A stretch of DNA of 64,000 nt from UBA724 sp049596815 (GTDB lineage: Bacteria; Bacteroidota; Bacteroidia; Flavobacteriales; Flavobacteriaceae): assembly GCA_049596815.1 (NCBI GenBank), contig JBMYLY010000001.1:1-64000 (forward strand), written 5' to 3'. Numbering within the stretch: the stretch's first letter is position 1; every line of letters starts with the position of its first letter. Of the stretch, positions 34,053-41,395 are shown piece after piece. The notes beneath the pieces are model-generated. The model saw only the letters and a list, made by a program, of their open reading frames with translations, ran no database searches and was not told where the DNA came from. The translations under genes were made by a program, and so were the position numbers.

Positions 34053-34070
34053 TCGTACTTGTTTTACGAA
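34052..34070 (-). promoter_or_regulatory. Hairpin at the start codon: candidate expression platform of the riboswitch
   Basis: On the minus strand, TTCGTA (34070-34065) and TACGAA (34057-34052) form a 6-bp stem with a 7-nt loop. The last A is the first base of the receptor's ATG. Such a hairpin could hide the initiation region when the TPP aptamer is bound. A second weak inverted repeat, GTTATT/AATAAC (34102-34097 with 34084-34079), lies between it and the aptamer. The roles are inferred. Confidence 0.4.
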
Positions 34071-34108
34071 TAAAAGGGGTTATTATTCTAATGATTAATA
34101 ACTTAAAT

Positions 34109-34180
34109 TTCCCTTGGCAGCATTACCTGCCCAGGTTCGTTGGGTATGATCTCAGCCCTTTTGGTTGGGCACCCCTTTGA
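34109..34180 (-). ncRNA. TPP riboswitch (THI element)
   Basis: The minus-strand leader of the TonB receptor carries the conserved THI-box blocks in order. These are GGGGTGCCC (from 34175), GGCTGAGA (34157-34150), TACCC (34146-34142), GAACCTG (34138-34132), GTAATGC (34126-34120) and AAGGGA (34115-34110). This is the full aptamer core that binds thiamine pyrophosphate through the two helical arms. The distance from its 3' end to the start codon is about 57 nt. High TPP is expected to lower expression of the receptor. Confidence 0.95.
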
Positions 34181-34187
34181 GATGATG

Positions 34188-34195
34188 CAAATATA
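34188..34195 (-). promoter_or_regulatory. -7 element TATATTTG for the riboswitch-controlled receptor
   Basis: The plus-strand CAAATATA is TATATTTG on the minus strand. Transcription would start near 34182, right at the first riboswitch helix, so the receptor has its own promoter despite the co-directional operon just upstream. Confidence 0.6.
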
Positions 34196-34206
34196 CAAAC
34201 GAGGCT

Positions 34207-35712
34207 TTAAACCTGATGGGCCGGACGCAATAAATCGTTGACATTTTTCACCGGATTGAAAGTACGGACTGGCACCTCCACAAACAGCGTATTCCAACCG
34301 GCCATGGCGCCATTCCAAAGACCCGGATGTTCAAGGGCTTTGACAGGCTTCCCACCGATAGATTTTTCACTTACAAAATAGGCGTCCCCATCCACAAATT
34401 GGGTTAGGTCAAACTTTTCTCCCTTATAATTATATACCCCACACACAATATCGACAGGGTTGAAGTGGGTGCCTTTTTGAAGTGCTTCCATATGTTGGGG
34501 ATTGTCGGCATCCATTTGGGCCTGTTCTACAATCTGCAAACTTTGCTGTCCGGTACGATTCACCCAAAAAGGACCTCCGCCAGGTTCGTTTTCGTTGGGT
34601 ACCATACCGCACACCCGAATGGGGCGATTGAGCTTTTCGATTACAAATGCTCTTTCTTCAGAACCAGAAAGCGCGGGAACCTTAATATGGAAGTTGTATT
34701 CTAAAAAAGCTTTGGCTTTATCTACAAGCGCACCTGAGTCCAATGCTTTAAGTAAATTGAAAATCTTTTCCTGCATATCAAGCATACATCCTGCCAGTAC
34801 TTTTTTGTAGTAACCAAATTCCTGATGTCTGCTTTCAACAGGTACATTGTCAATATTACTGACAAAAATGACTTCGCCTTGAATTTGGTTTAGATTTTCG
34901 ATAAGTGCACCATGACCCCCTGCTCTGAATACCAAGTTCCCATTTTTGTTTAAAACGGGTTGGTTGTCAAGGTCTACTGTTATGGTGTCTGTATTTGGAT
35001 GTTGTACCGAATAATCGATATGCATACTCACTCCGTGGTCATGACTTAATGACTTTTGGAGTTGAGCGCCCAAAAACTTAAAATCATCGAGGTGTTCTTC
35101 GGCTATGGTAAAATGATGGTAGGTGGTGTTGTCTGTAACCGCAAAGGCAAGTGCTGCTCTGAACTGTTCTTCAAAAGCAGTACGTGTGCTGTCAGTATAA
35201 CGATGAAAAGGAACCAAGGCTTTTGGCTTGTTGCCATACTTCTCCAATACCAAACGAATCAAGTGGTAATAGAACGCGCTTGTATCCATCTGATTATTAA
35301 ATGTAGATTTTAACTCGGTCTCTAGCTCCTTGTAAAAGGGCAATTTTTCTACGCCCCCAAGAAAAACACCCAGTTTGTAAGTTTTTTTTCGGTTCAAATA
35401 GGCCCTGATGGTTTCTTGGGTTGGATTGTATTTGCCTAAAAAATAATACAAGAATTTAAACATGCGCGTGGCCATGCCTGAGGCCGGTACAAAACGAGTA
35501 ATGCGCAATGATGCTTTCTGCTTGTCGTAGGTCTGAGTAAAACGTGCGCACTGCTCTTTGTCGAAACGCAATATGCCATCCCCCACAGTAGCCGGACGCA
35601 CTATTTCGGTCGGTTGCGGTCCGTGTACCAATTTTTGCCATTGAAGTGCCAATGCTTGCTCGGAAATTCCAAGTGTTTGAAGTTGATCTTTATGTGGTGT
35701 GGTATCAAACAT
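34207..35712 (-). CDS. DUF4301 family protein
   Basis: This large soluble protein of about 501 residues has no signal peptide. It begins MFDTTPHKDQLQTLGI and contains RFVPASGMATRMFKFLYYF, NPNTDTITVDLDNQPVLNKNG-like text (near 235), FRAGGHGALIENLNQIQGE (about 265) and a later CGMVPNENEPGGGPFWV block. These match DUF4301, a Bacteroidota family related in pattern to sugar-nucleotide pyrophosphorylases (GxxTR-like, GGHGAL). The activity is unknown. It is the last gene of the PPTase-DUF77-PnuT-kinase operon and overlaps the kinase by 8 bp (14 bp if a Met two codons earlier is used). Confidence 0.75.
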   Translation of the reverse strand: MFDTTPHKDQLQTLGISEQALALQWQKLVHGPQPTEIVRPATVGDGILRFDKEQCARFTQTYDKQKASLRITRFVPASGMATRMFKFLYYFLGKYNPTQETIRAYLNRKKTYKLGVFLGGVEKLPFYKELETELKSTFNNQMDTSAFYYHLIRLVLEKYGNKPKALVPFHRYTDSTRTAFEEQFRAALAFAVTDNTTYHHFTIAEEHLDDFKFLGAQLQKSLSHDHGVSMHIDYSVQHPNTDTITVDLDNQPVLNKNGNLVFRAGGHGALIENLNQIQGEVIFVSNIDNVPVESRHQEFGYYKKVLAGCMLDMQEKIFNLLKALDSGALVDKAKAFLEYNFHIKVPALSGSEERAFVIEKLNRPIRVCGMVPNENEPGGGPFWVNRTGQQSLQIVEQAQMDADNPQHMEALQKGTHFNPVDIVCGVYNYKGEKFDLTQFVDGDAYFVSEKSIGGKPVKALEHPGLWNGAMAGWNTLFVEVPVRTFNPVKNVNDLLRPAHQV

Positions 35713-36271
35713 GGGCAAAGCGATTTTCTATGGCGTCTATTGCCATTTTAAAACGTGTATCACCATCGCCACTGATGATTACATAAGGTTTGTTGTGGTC
35801 GATTAAACTTTGTTGAAAGCGTTCAAACATATGGCTTCGGTCGTTAGGTCTGTCTCTCAAATCATCCGCTATCCACGGAAGGTCTGTGCTCATTAACAAA
35901 TACAAATCGTAGGTGTTTTTTTGCACATACTCACGTATGATAGGTGGGCATTGGCCTTCAAAATAGATTTCAGAATAGGTCTGAGTAACCAACAAATCGG
36001 TGTCACAAAACAAAATGTTGTTGGCTTGGGCGGCTTTTTGGTTCTCACTATGCATTTGGCCGTACGCAATGGGTACCAAATCTTCAATCGTACAGACCGC
36101 TTGGTGTTCGTCCCATTTTTTTTGCAAATAGGTACGAGCATATTCCGGCACCCACAGTGTATTGTAGTGCTTTGCCAGTTTTTGAGCCAAAGTGGATTTG
36201 CCCGTAGATTCGGGGCCATAAAGAACCACCTTTAGGCATCGAGTATCGGCTTGTGCAAGGCTTTTTTCCAT
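35705..36271 (-). CDS. NadR-like P-loop kinase, candidate vitamin (thiamine) kinase
   Basis: This 188-residue ATPase has Walker A GPESTGKSTLAQKL (near residue 20), WVPEYARTYLQKKW (about 40), NILFCDTDLLVTQTYSEIYF (about 87) and a lid-like DLPWIADDLRDRP (about 130). It belongs to the AAA_28/NadR C-terminal kinase group, whose best-known member phosphorylates nicotinamide riboside. It overlaps the PnuC-type transporter gene by 40 bp. PnuC-type transporters rely on a cytosolic kinase to trap their substrate. In this thiamine-marked locus the substrate may be thiamine instead; that is inference. Confidence 0.8.
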   Translation of the reverse strand: MEKSLAQADTRCLKVVLYGPESTGKSTLAQKLAKHYNTLWVPEYARTYLQKKWDEHQAVCTIEDLVPIAYGQMHSENQKAAQANNILFCDTDLLVTQTYSEIYFEGQCPPIIREYVQKNTYDLYLLMSTDLPWIADDLRDRPNDRSHMFERFQQSLIDHNKPYVIISGDGDTRFKMAIDAIENRFAHV

Positions 36272-36864
36272 GCGATGTATCCAAATACAGCCACAAAGGT
36301 AAAGATTAGGTATTGAAAGGAGGTAAAGGTCAGGCCTTTTGTGAGGTATAAGGGTACAGAAATCACATCACCGACAATCCAAAAAATCCAGTTTTCTATT
36401 TTTCTTCTTGCCATAAGCCACATTCCTGCAAAGAAAATGGCGGTGGTAAGGGTATCAATTAAAGCCGTAGTGCTTCCCCATTTGTCAAACCAAACATAGA
36501 CAGCATACACAAAGACCAAACTACCCGCCAACAACACATATAGCCATCTACGCTCTTTATGGGTCATTCGCGCAATGGGGGTGGGTTGTTGGAGTGCGTC
36601 GCGACGTGTCCATACATACCAGCCATAGACCGACATGATAAAATAGTAGCCATTGATAAGCATATCACCCAACAGTGTCCATTGAAACAACAGATACACA
36701 TAGATGGCTGTTGAAATCATACCCGTGGGAAAAACCGCAATGTGGTTTTGTTTGGCACACCACACACTGACAAGTCCCAGGGTTGCTGCGATGATTTCCA
36801 AAGCCACATCCCAAACTGCATAATCGGCATATTGGCCAAAAAGAAAATCAAAAATTTGGGACAT
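36232..36864 (-). CDS. PnuC family vitamin transporter (PnuT-like, predicted thiamine)
   Basis: This 210-residue protein has about seven TM helices in the PnuC pattern: GLVSVWCAKQNHIAVFPTGM, FIMSVYGWYVWTRR, then helices with WGSTTALIDTLTTA and NWIFWIVGDVISVPLYL. PnuC proteins move nicotinamide riboside; PnuT members of Bacteroidota are tied to thiamine by TPP riboswitches. The neighbouring TPP-regulated receptor and the DUF77 gene favour thiamine. It overlaps the DUF77 gene by 17 bp and the kinase by 40 bp. Confidence 0.9.
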   Translation of the reverse strand: MSQIFDFLFGQYADYAVWDVALEIIAATLGLVSVWCAKQNHIAVFPTGMISTAIYVYLLFQWTLLGDMLINGYYFIMSVYGWYVWTRRDALQQPTPIARMTHKERRWLYVLLAGSLVFVYAVYVWFDKWGSTTALIDTLTTAIFFAGMWLMARRKIENWIFWIVGDVISVPLYLTKGLTFTSFQYLIFTFVAVFGYIAWKKALHKPILDA

Positions 36865-37108
36865 ATTGACTTCTGTCAGTGTTAAACATTTTGATGTGGA
36901 GTAATACCCCCGCCTCCGATTCGAAGGTGGTTTTGATTTCTTGGGTTAAAAAAGGCATGAGTGCATCATATTCCCCATAAATCTGTGTGCTTAAGGGGGT
37001 TTCGCGTAGGTCAAAACTGCTTGAGCGCAAGCGCATAATAAAATCTTTGATTGTCGGTGCGTAAGCATCGGCAAGTGGAGTAAGGGTGAGTTCTACAGAT
37101 ATTTTCAT
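36848..37108 (-). CDS. MTH1187/YkoF-type (DUF77) thiamine-binding family protein
   Basis: This 86-residue protein has a beta-alpha-beta-beta-alpha-beta layout typical of the DUF77/Thiamine_BP family. It begins KISVELTLTPLADAYAPTIKDF, has YGEYDALMPFL in the middle and VLLHIKMFNTDR at the end. Members bind thiamine or hydroxymethylpyrimidine in the dimer interface. Small size and lack of a signal suggest a cytosolic carrier or sensor that hands thiamine from PnuT to the kinase. It starts 1 bp after the PPTase stop. Confidence 0.7.
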   Translation of the reverse strand: MKISVELTLTPLADAYAPTIKDFIMRLRSSSFDLRETPLSTQIYGEYDALMPFLTQEIKTTFESEAGVLLHIKMFNTDRSQYVPNF

Positions 37109-37109
37109 G

Positions 37110-37709
37110 TCATTTTTTTTGGGTCAACACACAACTATGGTGGGGCCAATATATGGGATAACAGTCAAAAACTTGATTTCTGCAACGAGCCGACCACTGC
37201 CTGTCTGCATCTGCGGAGACAGCTATGTCTTTGCGAAAACTGATACCTGGGACTGAAAGCGCCTTATATACCGCTTCTTTGGCACACCACAGGGTGGTGA
37301 GGTCGGCCAGGCTTTCGGTGGGAACTTCATCATTGGGGTTGACAAACTTATTGACCACCCGTTTGATTTTGGGGCGGTGTTCTTCGATGTCAAGCCCAAC
37401 TTCGCTTGTGCTTAAAGCAACACCCGCATAGTGTTTGGCATGACTGATAGAAATATGCGCGCCGGATTTCAATAGGGGTTTGCCATTTTGGTTGTAATAC
37501 AAATCTGTGAGCGAAATATCTGCCGCTTTGAGCAAGCAACGCACCGCCAAAAAGGCCTTTCTGTGGTCAGAGGCACGTAAATATTGTAATTTAGAAATAC
37601 AATCGGAAGTTAAGGAAACATGCTGTTCTAAAGCAGTTTCTGACTCCAATATCTTCCATACCCAAACAGTAGTTTTGGCGTTGATTTTCAATTGTTTGTA
37701 AATGGGCAT
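37110..37709 (-). CDS. 4'-phosphopantetheinyl transferase superfamily protein
   Basis: This enzyme attaches phosphopantetheine from CoA to carrier proteins. I set the start at the ATG at 37709 (MPIYKQLKIN); the open frame continues 40 codons upstream, but that part would lie across the promoter region. It has the motif VGLDIEEHRPKI (first metal-binding Asp) and LWCAKEAVYKALS (W-x-x-KEA-x-x-K), the Sfp-type signature. It is the first gene of the operon with DUF77, PnuT, kinase and DUF4301, and its role there is not obvious. Confidence 0.9.
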   Translation of the reverse strand: MPIYKQLKINAKTTVWVWKILESETALEQHVSLTSDCISKLQYLRASDHRKAFLAVRCLLKAADISLTDLYYNQNGKPLLKSGAHISISHAKHYAGVALSTSEVGLDIEEHRPKIKRVVNKFVNPNDEVPTESLADLTTLWCAKEAVYKALSVPGISFRKDIAVSADADRQWSARCRNQVFDCYPIYWPHHSCVLTQKK

Positions 37710-37726
37710 GGGTATTCGTAAATTTG
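37695..37726 (+). promoter_or_regulatory. Promoter TTTG-N20-TAAATTTG for ahcY
   Basis: TTTG (37695-37698) and TAAATTTG (37719-37726) are 20 bp apart, a near-perfect Bacteroidota promoter. It overlaps the first codons of the divergent PPTase gene and predicts a leader of about 25 nt before the ahcY ATG at 37758. Confidence 0.65.
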
Positions 37727-37744
37727 TCGAAAATTGCAGAGAAA

Positions 37745-37752
37745 CAAATATA
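37745..37752 (-). promoter_or_regulatory. -7 element TATATTTG for the PPTase-DUF77-PnuT-kinase operon
   Basis: The plus-strand CAAATATA is TATATTTG on the minus strand, 35 bp before the PPTase ATG. It lies downstream of the ahcY -7 box, so the two divergent promoters overlap face to face and may interfere. No TPP aptamer lies between it and the PPTase start. Confidence 0.5.
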
Positions 37753-37757
37753 CGACT

Positions 37758-39065
37758 ATGGCAACAAAAACACTTCCCTACAAAGTCAAAGATATCACAC
37801 TCGCTGACTGGGGCCGTAAAGAAATTCAATTGGCCGAAGCCGAAATGCCCGGCCTCATGGCACTACGTGCCGAATATAAAGACCAACAACCCCTCGCCGG
37901 AGCACGCATTGCAGGTTGTTTGCACATGACCATCCAGACGGCTGTTCTTATCGAAACATTGGTTGATTTGGGTGCAGATGTGACTTGGAGCTCATGTAAC
38001 ATCTTCTCCACCCAAGACCACGCTGCCGCTGCCATCGCTGCTGCAGGGATTCCGGTCTATGCTTGGAAAGGGATGAACGAAGAAGAGTTTGACTGGTGTA
38101 TTGAACAAACCCTGTTTTTTGGGGAAGACCAAAAACCCCTCAACATGATACTCGATGACGGAGGTGATTTGACCAATATGGTATTGGACAGATATCCCGA
38201 GTTGGTTCAAGGCATCAAAGGCTTGTCGGAAGAAACCACTACAGGTGTGCACCGACTCTATGACCGCGTGAAAAACGGCACTTTGCCTTTGCCAGCCATC
38301 AATGTAAATGATTCGGTTACTAAGTCGAAGTTTGACAACAAGTATGGATGCCAAGAGAGTGCGGTGGATGCCGTGCGTCGTGCGACTGACATTATGATGG
38401 CAGGTAAGCGCGTGGTGGTTGCAGGCTATGGTGATGTGGGCAAAGGAACGGCTGCTTCTTTTAGAGGTGCTGGTGCCATTGTCACTGTGACCGAAATCGA
38501 CCCCATCTGTGCGCTACAAGCTGCGATGGACGGCTATGAAGTCAAGCGATTGGATACGGTAGTGAGCAATGCGGATATCGTAGTCACTGCTACTGGAAAC
38601 AAAGACATTGTGGCCGAGCGCCATTTCCGTGCGATGAAAGACAAAACCATCGTATGTAATATTGGACACTTTGACAACGAGATCGATATGGCGTGGCTCA
38701 ACGGCAATTATGGCCATACCAAAGAAGAAATCAAACCTCAGGTAGACCTCTATAATGTAGATGGAAATGACATCATCGTTTTGGCTGAAGGCCGCTTGGT
38801 GAATTTGGGTTGTGCTACGGGCCATCCGAGTTTTGTGATGAGCAATTCGTTTACCAATCAAACATTGGCACAGATCGAATTGTGGAACCACAGCGACCGC
38901 TATGAAAACAAGGTCTATATGTTGCCCAAACATTTGGACGAAAAAGTAGCGCGCCTCCACCTCGATAAGTTGGGTGTGGAACTCGAAAACCTAGACCAAG
39001 AACAAGCCGATTATATAGGCGTACAAGTACAAGGGCCGTATAAGCCGGAGTATTATAGGTACTAG
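37758..39065 (+). CDS. ahcY: Adenosylhomocysteinase
   Basis: This 435-residue NAD-dependent enzyme hydrolyses S-adenosylhomocysteine to adenosine and homocysteine in the methyl cycle. The ATG at 37758 (MATKTLPYKVKD) starts the conserved region. Visible are CLHMTIQTAVLIETL, SSCNIFSTQDHAAAAIA, the Rossmann motif VVAGYGDVGKG (near residue 221), NIGHFDNEID and the C-terminal YKPEYYRY with the conserved Lys and Tyr. Length is normal. A strong terminator follows. Confidence 0.98.
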   Translation: MATKTLPYKVKDITLADWGRKEIQLAEAEMPGLMALRAEYKDQQPLAGARIAGCLHMTIQTAVLIETLVDLGADVTWSSCNIFSTQDHAAAAIAAAGIPVYAWKGMNEEEFDWCIEQTLFFGEDQKPLNMILDDGGDLTNMVLDRYPELVQGIKGLSEETTTGVHRLYDRVKNGTLPLPAINVNDSVTKSKFDNKYGCQESAVDAVRRATDIMMAGKRVVVAGYGDVGKGTAASFRGAGAIVTVTEIDPICALQAAMDGYEVKRLDTVVSNADIVVTATGNKDIVAERHFRAMKDKTIVCNIGHFDNEIDMAWLNGNYGHTKEEIKPQVDLYNVDGNDIIVLAEGRLVNLGCATGHPSFVMSNSFTNQTLAQIELWNHSDRYENKVYMLPKHLDEKVARLHLDKLGVELENLDQEQADYIGVQVQGPYKPEYYRY

Positions 39066-39094
39066 CAATCTACAGCTCACTTTATTCAAAACAA

Positions 39095-39120
39095 AAAACC
39101 CCGCCAAGGCGGGGTTTTGA
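39095..39120. terminator. Bidirectional intrinsic terminator between ahcY and rpmA
   Basis: CCCCGCC (39099-39105) and GGCGGGG (39108-39114) form a GC-rich stem flanked by A-run and T-run on opposite sides (AAAAA before, TTTT after). It can end both the ahcY transcript and the converging rplU-rpmA transcript. Confidence 0.9.
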
Positions 39121-39142
39121 TTTTGATATAAACCGTTGGGTT

Positions 39143-39400
39143 TTATGCCGTAGGATCTACTGAAACATACGAACGGTTGTTTTTCTTTTTGGTAAAACGT
39201 ACAACCCCATCCACTTGTGCGTGAAGGGTGTGGTCTTTGCCAAGATATACGTTTTCACCCGGGTGGTGCTGGGTACCGCGTTGGCGTACAATGATGTTGC
39301 CAGCTACGGCAGGCTGCCCACCATAAATCTTTACGCCCAAGCGTTTCGATTCTGATTCTCTTCCGTTTTTGGAGCTACCGACTCCTTTTTTGTGTGCCAT
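39143..39400 (-). CDS. rpmA: 50S ribosomal protein L27
   Basis: This 85-residue protein begins MAHKKGVGSSKNGRESESKR, with RLGVKIYGGQPA and VRQRGTQHHPGENV, fully typical of bL27, whose N-terminal tail reaches the peptidyl-transferase centre. There is no cleavable N-terminal extension of the Firmicutes type. It is co-transcribed with rplU (11-bp gap). Confidence 0.98.
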   Translation of the reverse strand: MAHKKGVGSSKNGRESESKRLGVKIYGGQPAVAGNIIVRQRGTQHHPGENVYLGKDHTLHAQVDGVVRFTKKKNNRSYVSVDPTA

Positions 39401-39411
39401 GGTATGTTATT

Positions 39412-39921
39412 TTAGGCGGTCAAAGCCGCGATTAATTCTGCTTTTTTCATGCTGGTGTATCCCGAAATACCTGCTTCTTTGGCCAATGCTTTGAGTTCTG
39501 CCACGGTTTTCTTGGCAAAATCATCAGTAGCGGGTTTGGCTGAGGCTGCTTTTTCAGCAGCGGGCTTGGCCGTTTCTTTTGGAGCTGCAGCTTTGGTTGC
39601 CTTTTTGGCAGCCTTACCTACAGACTCCACAAGGATTTCAGTAAGCGCTTGGCGATGACCGTTTTTGACACGATATCCCTTGCGGCGTTTTTTCTTAAAG
39701 ACGATTACTTTGTCGTCTTTGAGGTGTTGGACCACTTTGGCTTCTACAGAAGCATTGGCGATAGCGGGGGCGCCTACGGTTACGTTTTTGCCATCATCCA
39801 TCAGCAACACATTGTCAAAAGAAACTTTTGACCCTGCCTTGGCGTCGAGGCGATGCACGTATACCTTTTGGTCTTTTGCAACTTTAAATTGCTGCCCGGC
39901 TATTTCTACGATTGCATACAT
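39412..39921 (-). CDS. rplU: 50S ribosomal protein L21 with C-terminal Rho_N/SAP-like extension
   Basis: The first 100 or so residues are bL21 (MYAIVEIAGQQFKVAKDQ, VFKKKRRKGYRVKNGHRQ), starting at the ATG at 39921. An Ala/Lys/Pro-rich linker (about 103-133) leads to a C-terminal module reading KKTVAELKALAKEAGISG then KKAELIAALTA. This resembles the Rho N-terminal/SAP-type helix-extended-loop-helix. Standard bL21 ends near residue 103, so the extension adds about 65 residues. Such tails occur in Bacteroidota L21 and could bind nucleic acid. Operon with rpmA. Confidence 0.94.
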   Translation of the reverse strand: MYAIVEIAGQQFKVAKDQKVYVHRLDAKAGSKVSFDNVLLMDDGKNVTVGAPAIANASVEAKVVQHLKDDKVIVFKKKRRKGYRVKNGHRQALTEILVESVGKAAKKATKAAAPKETAKPAAEKAASAKPATDDFAKKTVAELKALAKEAGISGYTSMKKAELIAALTA

Positions 39922-39949
39922 TGTTATAAATTTTAGCTTAAAGCGGGTG

Positions 39950-39978
39950 CAAATATACAATTATTGAACCATAACAAA
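39950..39978 (-). promoter_or_regulatory. Promoter TTTG-N17-TATATTTG for rplU-rpmA
   Basis: On the minus strand, TTTG (39978-39975) precedes TATATTTG (39957-39950) by 17 bp, both perfect boxes. The predicted leader to the rplU ATG is about 23 nt. Confidence 0.65.
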
Positions 39979-40078
39979 CAAGGTTTTTTATAGGGTGTAA
40001 CAATTGTCTTTATGCTTCGTTACTTATATCGAAACAATTTTGTAACTTTTGCGTTCATTTTTTTTAAATTTTAAACCC

Positions 40079-41392
40079 ATGAAACATTTTATTTTAGGCC
40101 TACTGATGCTGGCTGGTCCTATGTTGTTTGCGCAGTCCGTTTCGTATGAAGAATACGAGCTGTCGAACGGCCTTCACGTGATTTTGCATCAAGATAATAC
40201 CGCCCCGGTGGTCACCACTTCGGTGATGTACCATGTGGGTGCCAAAGACGAACAACCCGACCGAACTGGGTTTGCCCACTTTTTTGAGCATTTGCTATTT
40301 GAAGGCACAGAAAACATCGAAAAAGGCGCATGGTTCTCCATCGTAACCGAAAATGGAGGCACCAATAACGCCAACACCACTGATGATCGTACCTATTACT
40401 ACGAGGTATTTCCTTCCAACAGTTTGGAATTGGGACTTTGGATGGAGTCGGAGCGTATGCTACACCCTGTGATCAACCAAGACGGAGTAGATACCCAAAA
40501 CGAAGTGGTCAAAGAAGAAAAAAGACTGCGCGTGGACAACCAACCCTATGGAAAGTTTTTGGAAAATGTCAAAAAACATTTGTTTACCAAACACCCTTAC
40601 CGCTGGACTACCATAGGCGAAATGGAGCATTTGGATGCCGCTACCTTAGATGAGTTTTTGGCTTTTAACAAAAAATTCTATGTGCCAAACAACGCTGTTT
40701 TGGTGGTTGCTGGCGACATCGATATTCCTGCTACCAAAAAGATGATTGAAGACTATTTTGGACCCATTCCACGTGGGGCCGATATCGATCGCAACTTGGC
40801 AAAAGAAGACCCAATCACTACGGCAATTGCCGCCAAAGCCTATGACCCAAATATTCAAATTCCTGCAGTTGTCACCGCTTACAGGACCCCTTCATTCAAA
40901 TCCAGAGATTCACGTGTGCTCGATATGATTTCTACCTATTTGAGCGATGGGCCTAGTTCTAAACTCTACAAAAAACTTGTCGATGACAAAAAGATGGCGC
41001 TACAAACCGGTGCCTTTAACATCGCACAAGAAGACTACAGCATGTATGTGGTCTTTGGGTTGCCTCAAGGCGACAACAAACTCGGTGACTTGGTCAGCGA
41101 GATGGATGAGGAAATTGTCAAAATCCAAAATGAACTTATCTCTGACCGAGATTACCAAAAACTATTGAACAAGTTTGAAAATGGCTTTGTCAATTCCAAT
41201 GCCTCTGTGGAGGGAATTGCCAATTCGTTGGCGCGCTATCATATGCTCTATGGTGACACCAGCCTGATCAACAACGAAATCGATATCTACCGATCTATCA
41301 CACGTGAAGAGATTCGAGACGTGGCCAACAAATACCTCAATCCGAATCAGCGATTGGTACTCGAATATTTACCTGAATCCAAAGAAAACTAG
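40079..41392 (+). CDS. M16 family zinc metallopeptidase (catalytic subunit)
   Basis: This exported peptidase of about 438 residues, from the ATG at 40079, has a signal peptide ending MLFAQ. The inverted zinc motif is in GFAHFFEHLLFEGTEN (HFFEH, near residue 68), with the distal Glu in the following helix region (VVKEEKRLRVD). The second M16 domain (about 190-420) is complete. M16 enzymes degrade short peptides in the periplasm, often as a pair of catalytic and non-catalytic subunits. The partner gene starts 3 bp downstream. Confidence 0.94.
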   Translation: MKHFILGLLMLAGPMLFAQSVSYEEYELSNGLHVILHQDNTAPVVTTSVMYHVGAKDEQPDRTGFAHFFEHLLFEGTENIEKGAWFSIVTENGGTNNANTTDDRTYYYEVFPSNSLELGLWMESERMLHPVINQDGVDTQNEVVKEEKRLRVDNQPYGKFLENVKKHLFTKHPYRWTTIGEMEHLDAATLDEFLAFNKKFYVPNNAVLVVAGDIDIPATKKMIEDYFGPIPRGADIDRNLAKEDPITTAIAAKAYDPNIQIPAVVTAYRTPSFKSRDSRVLDMISTYLSDGPSSKLYKKLVDDKKMALQTGAFNIAQEDYSMYVVFGLPQGDNKLGDLVSEMDEEIVKIQNELISDRDYQKLLNKFENGFVNSNASVEGIANSLARYHMLYGDTSLINNEIDIYRSITREEIRDVANKYLNPNQRLVLEYLPESKEN

Positions 41393-41395
41393 CAA

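Noticed and set aside
38514..38960. A 148-codon open frame on the minus strand inside ahcY
   Set aside because: It lies wholly opposite a highly conserved ahcY sequence, has no promoter and encodes no recognisable domain; it follows from the codon pattern of the real gene.
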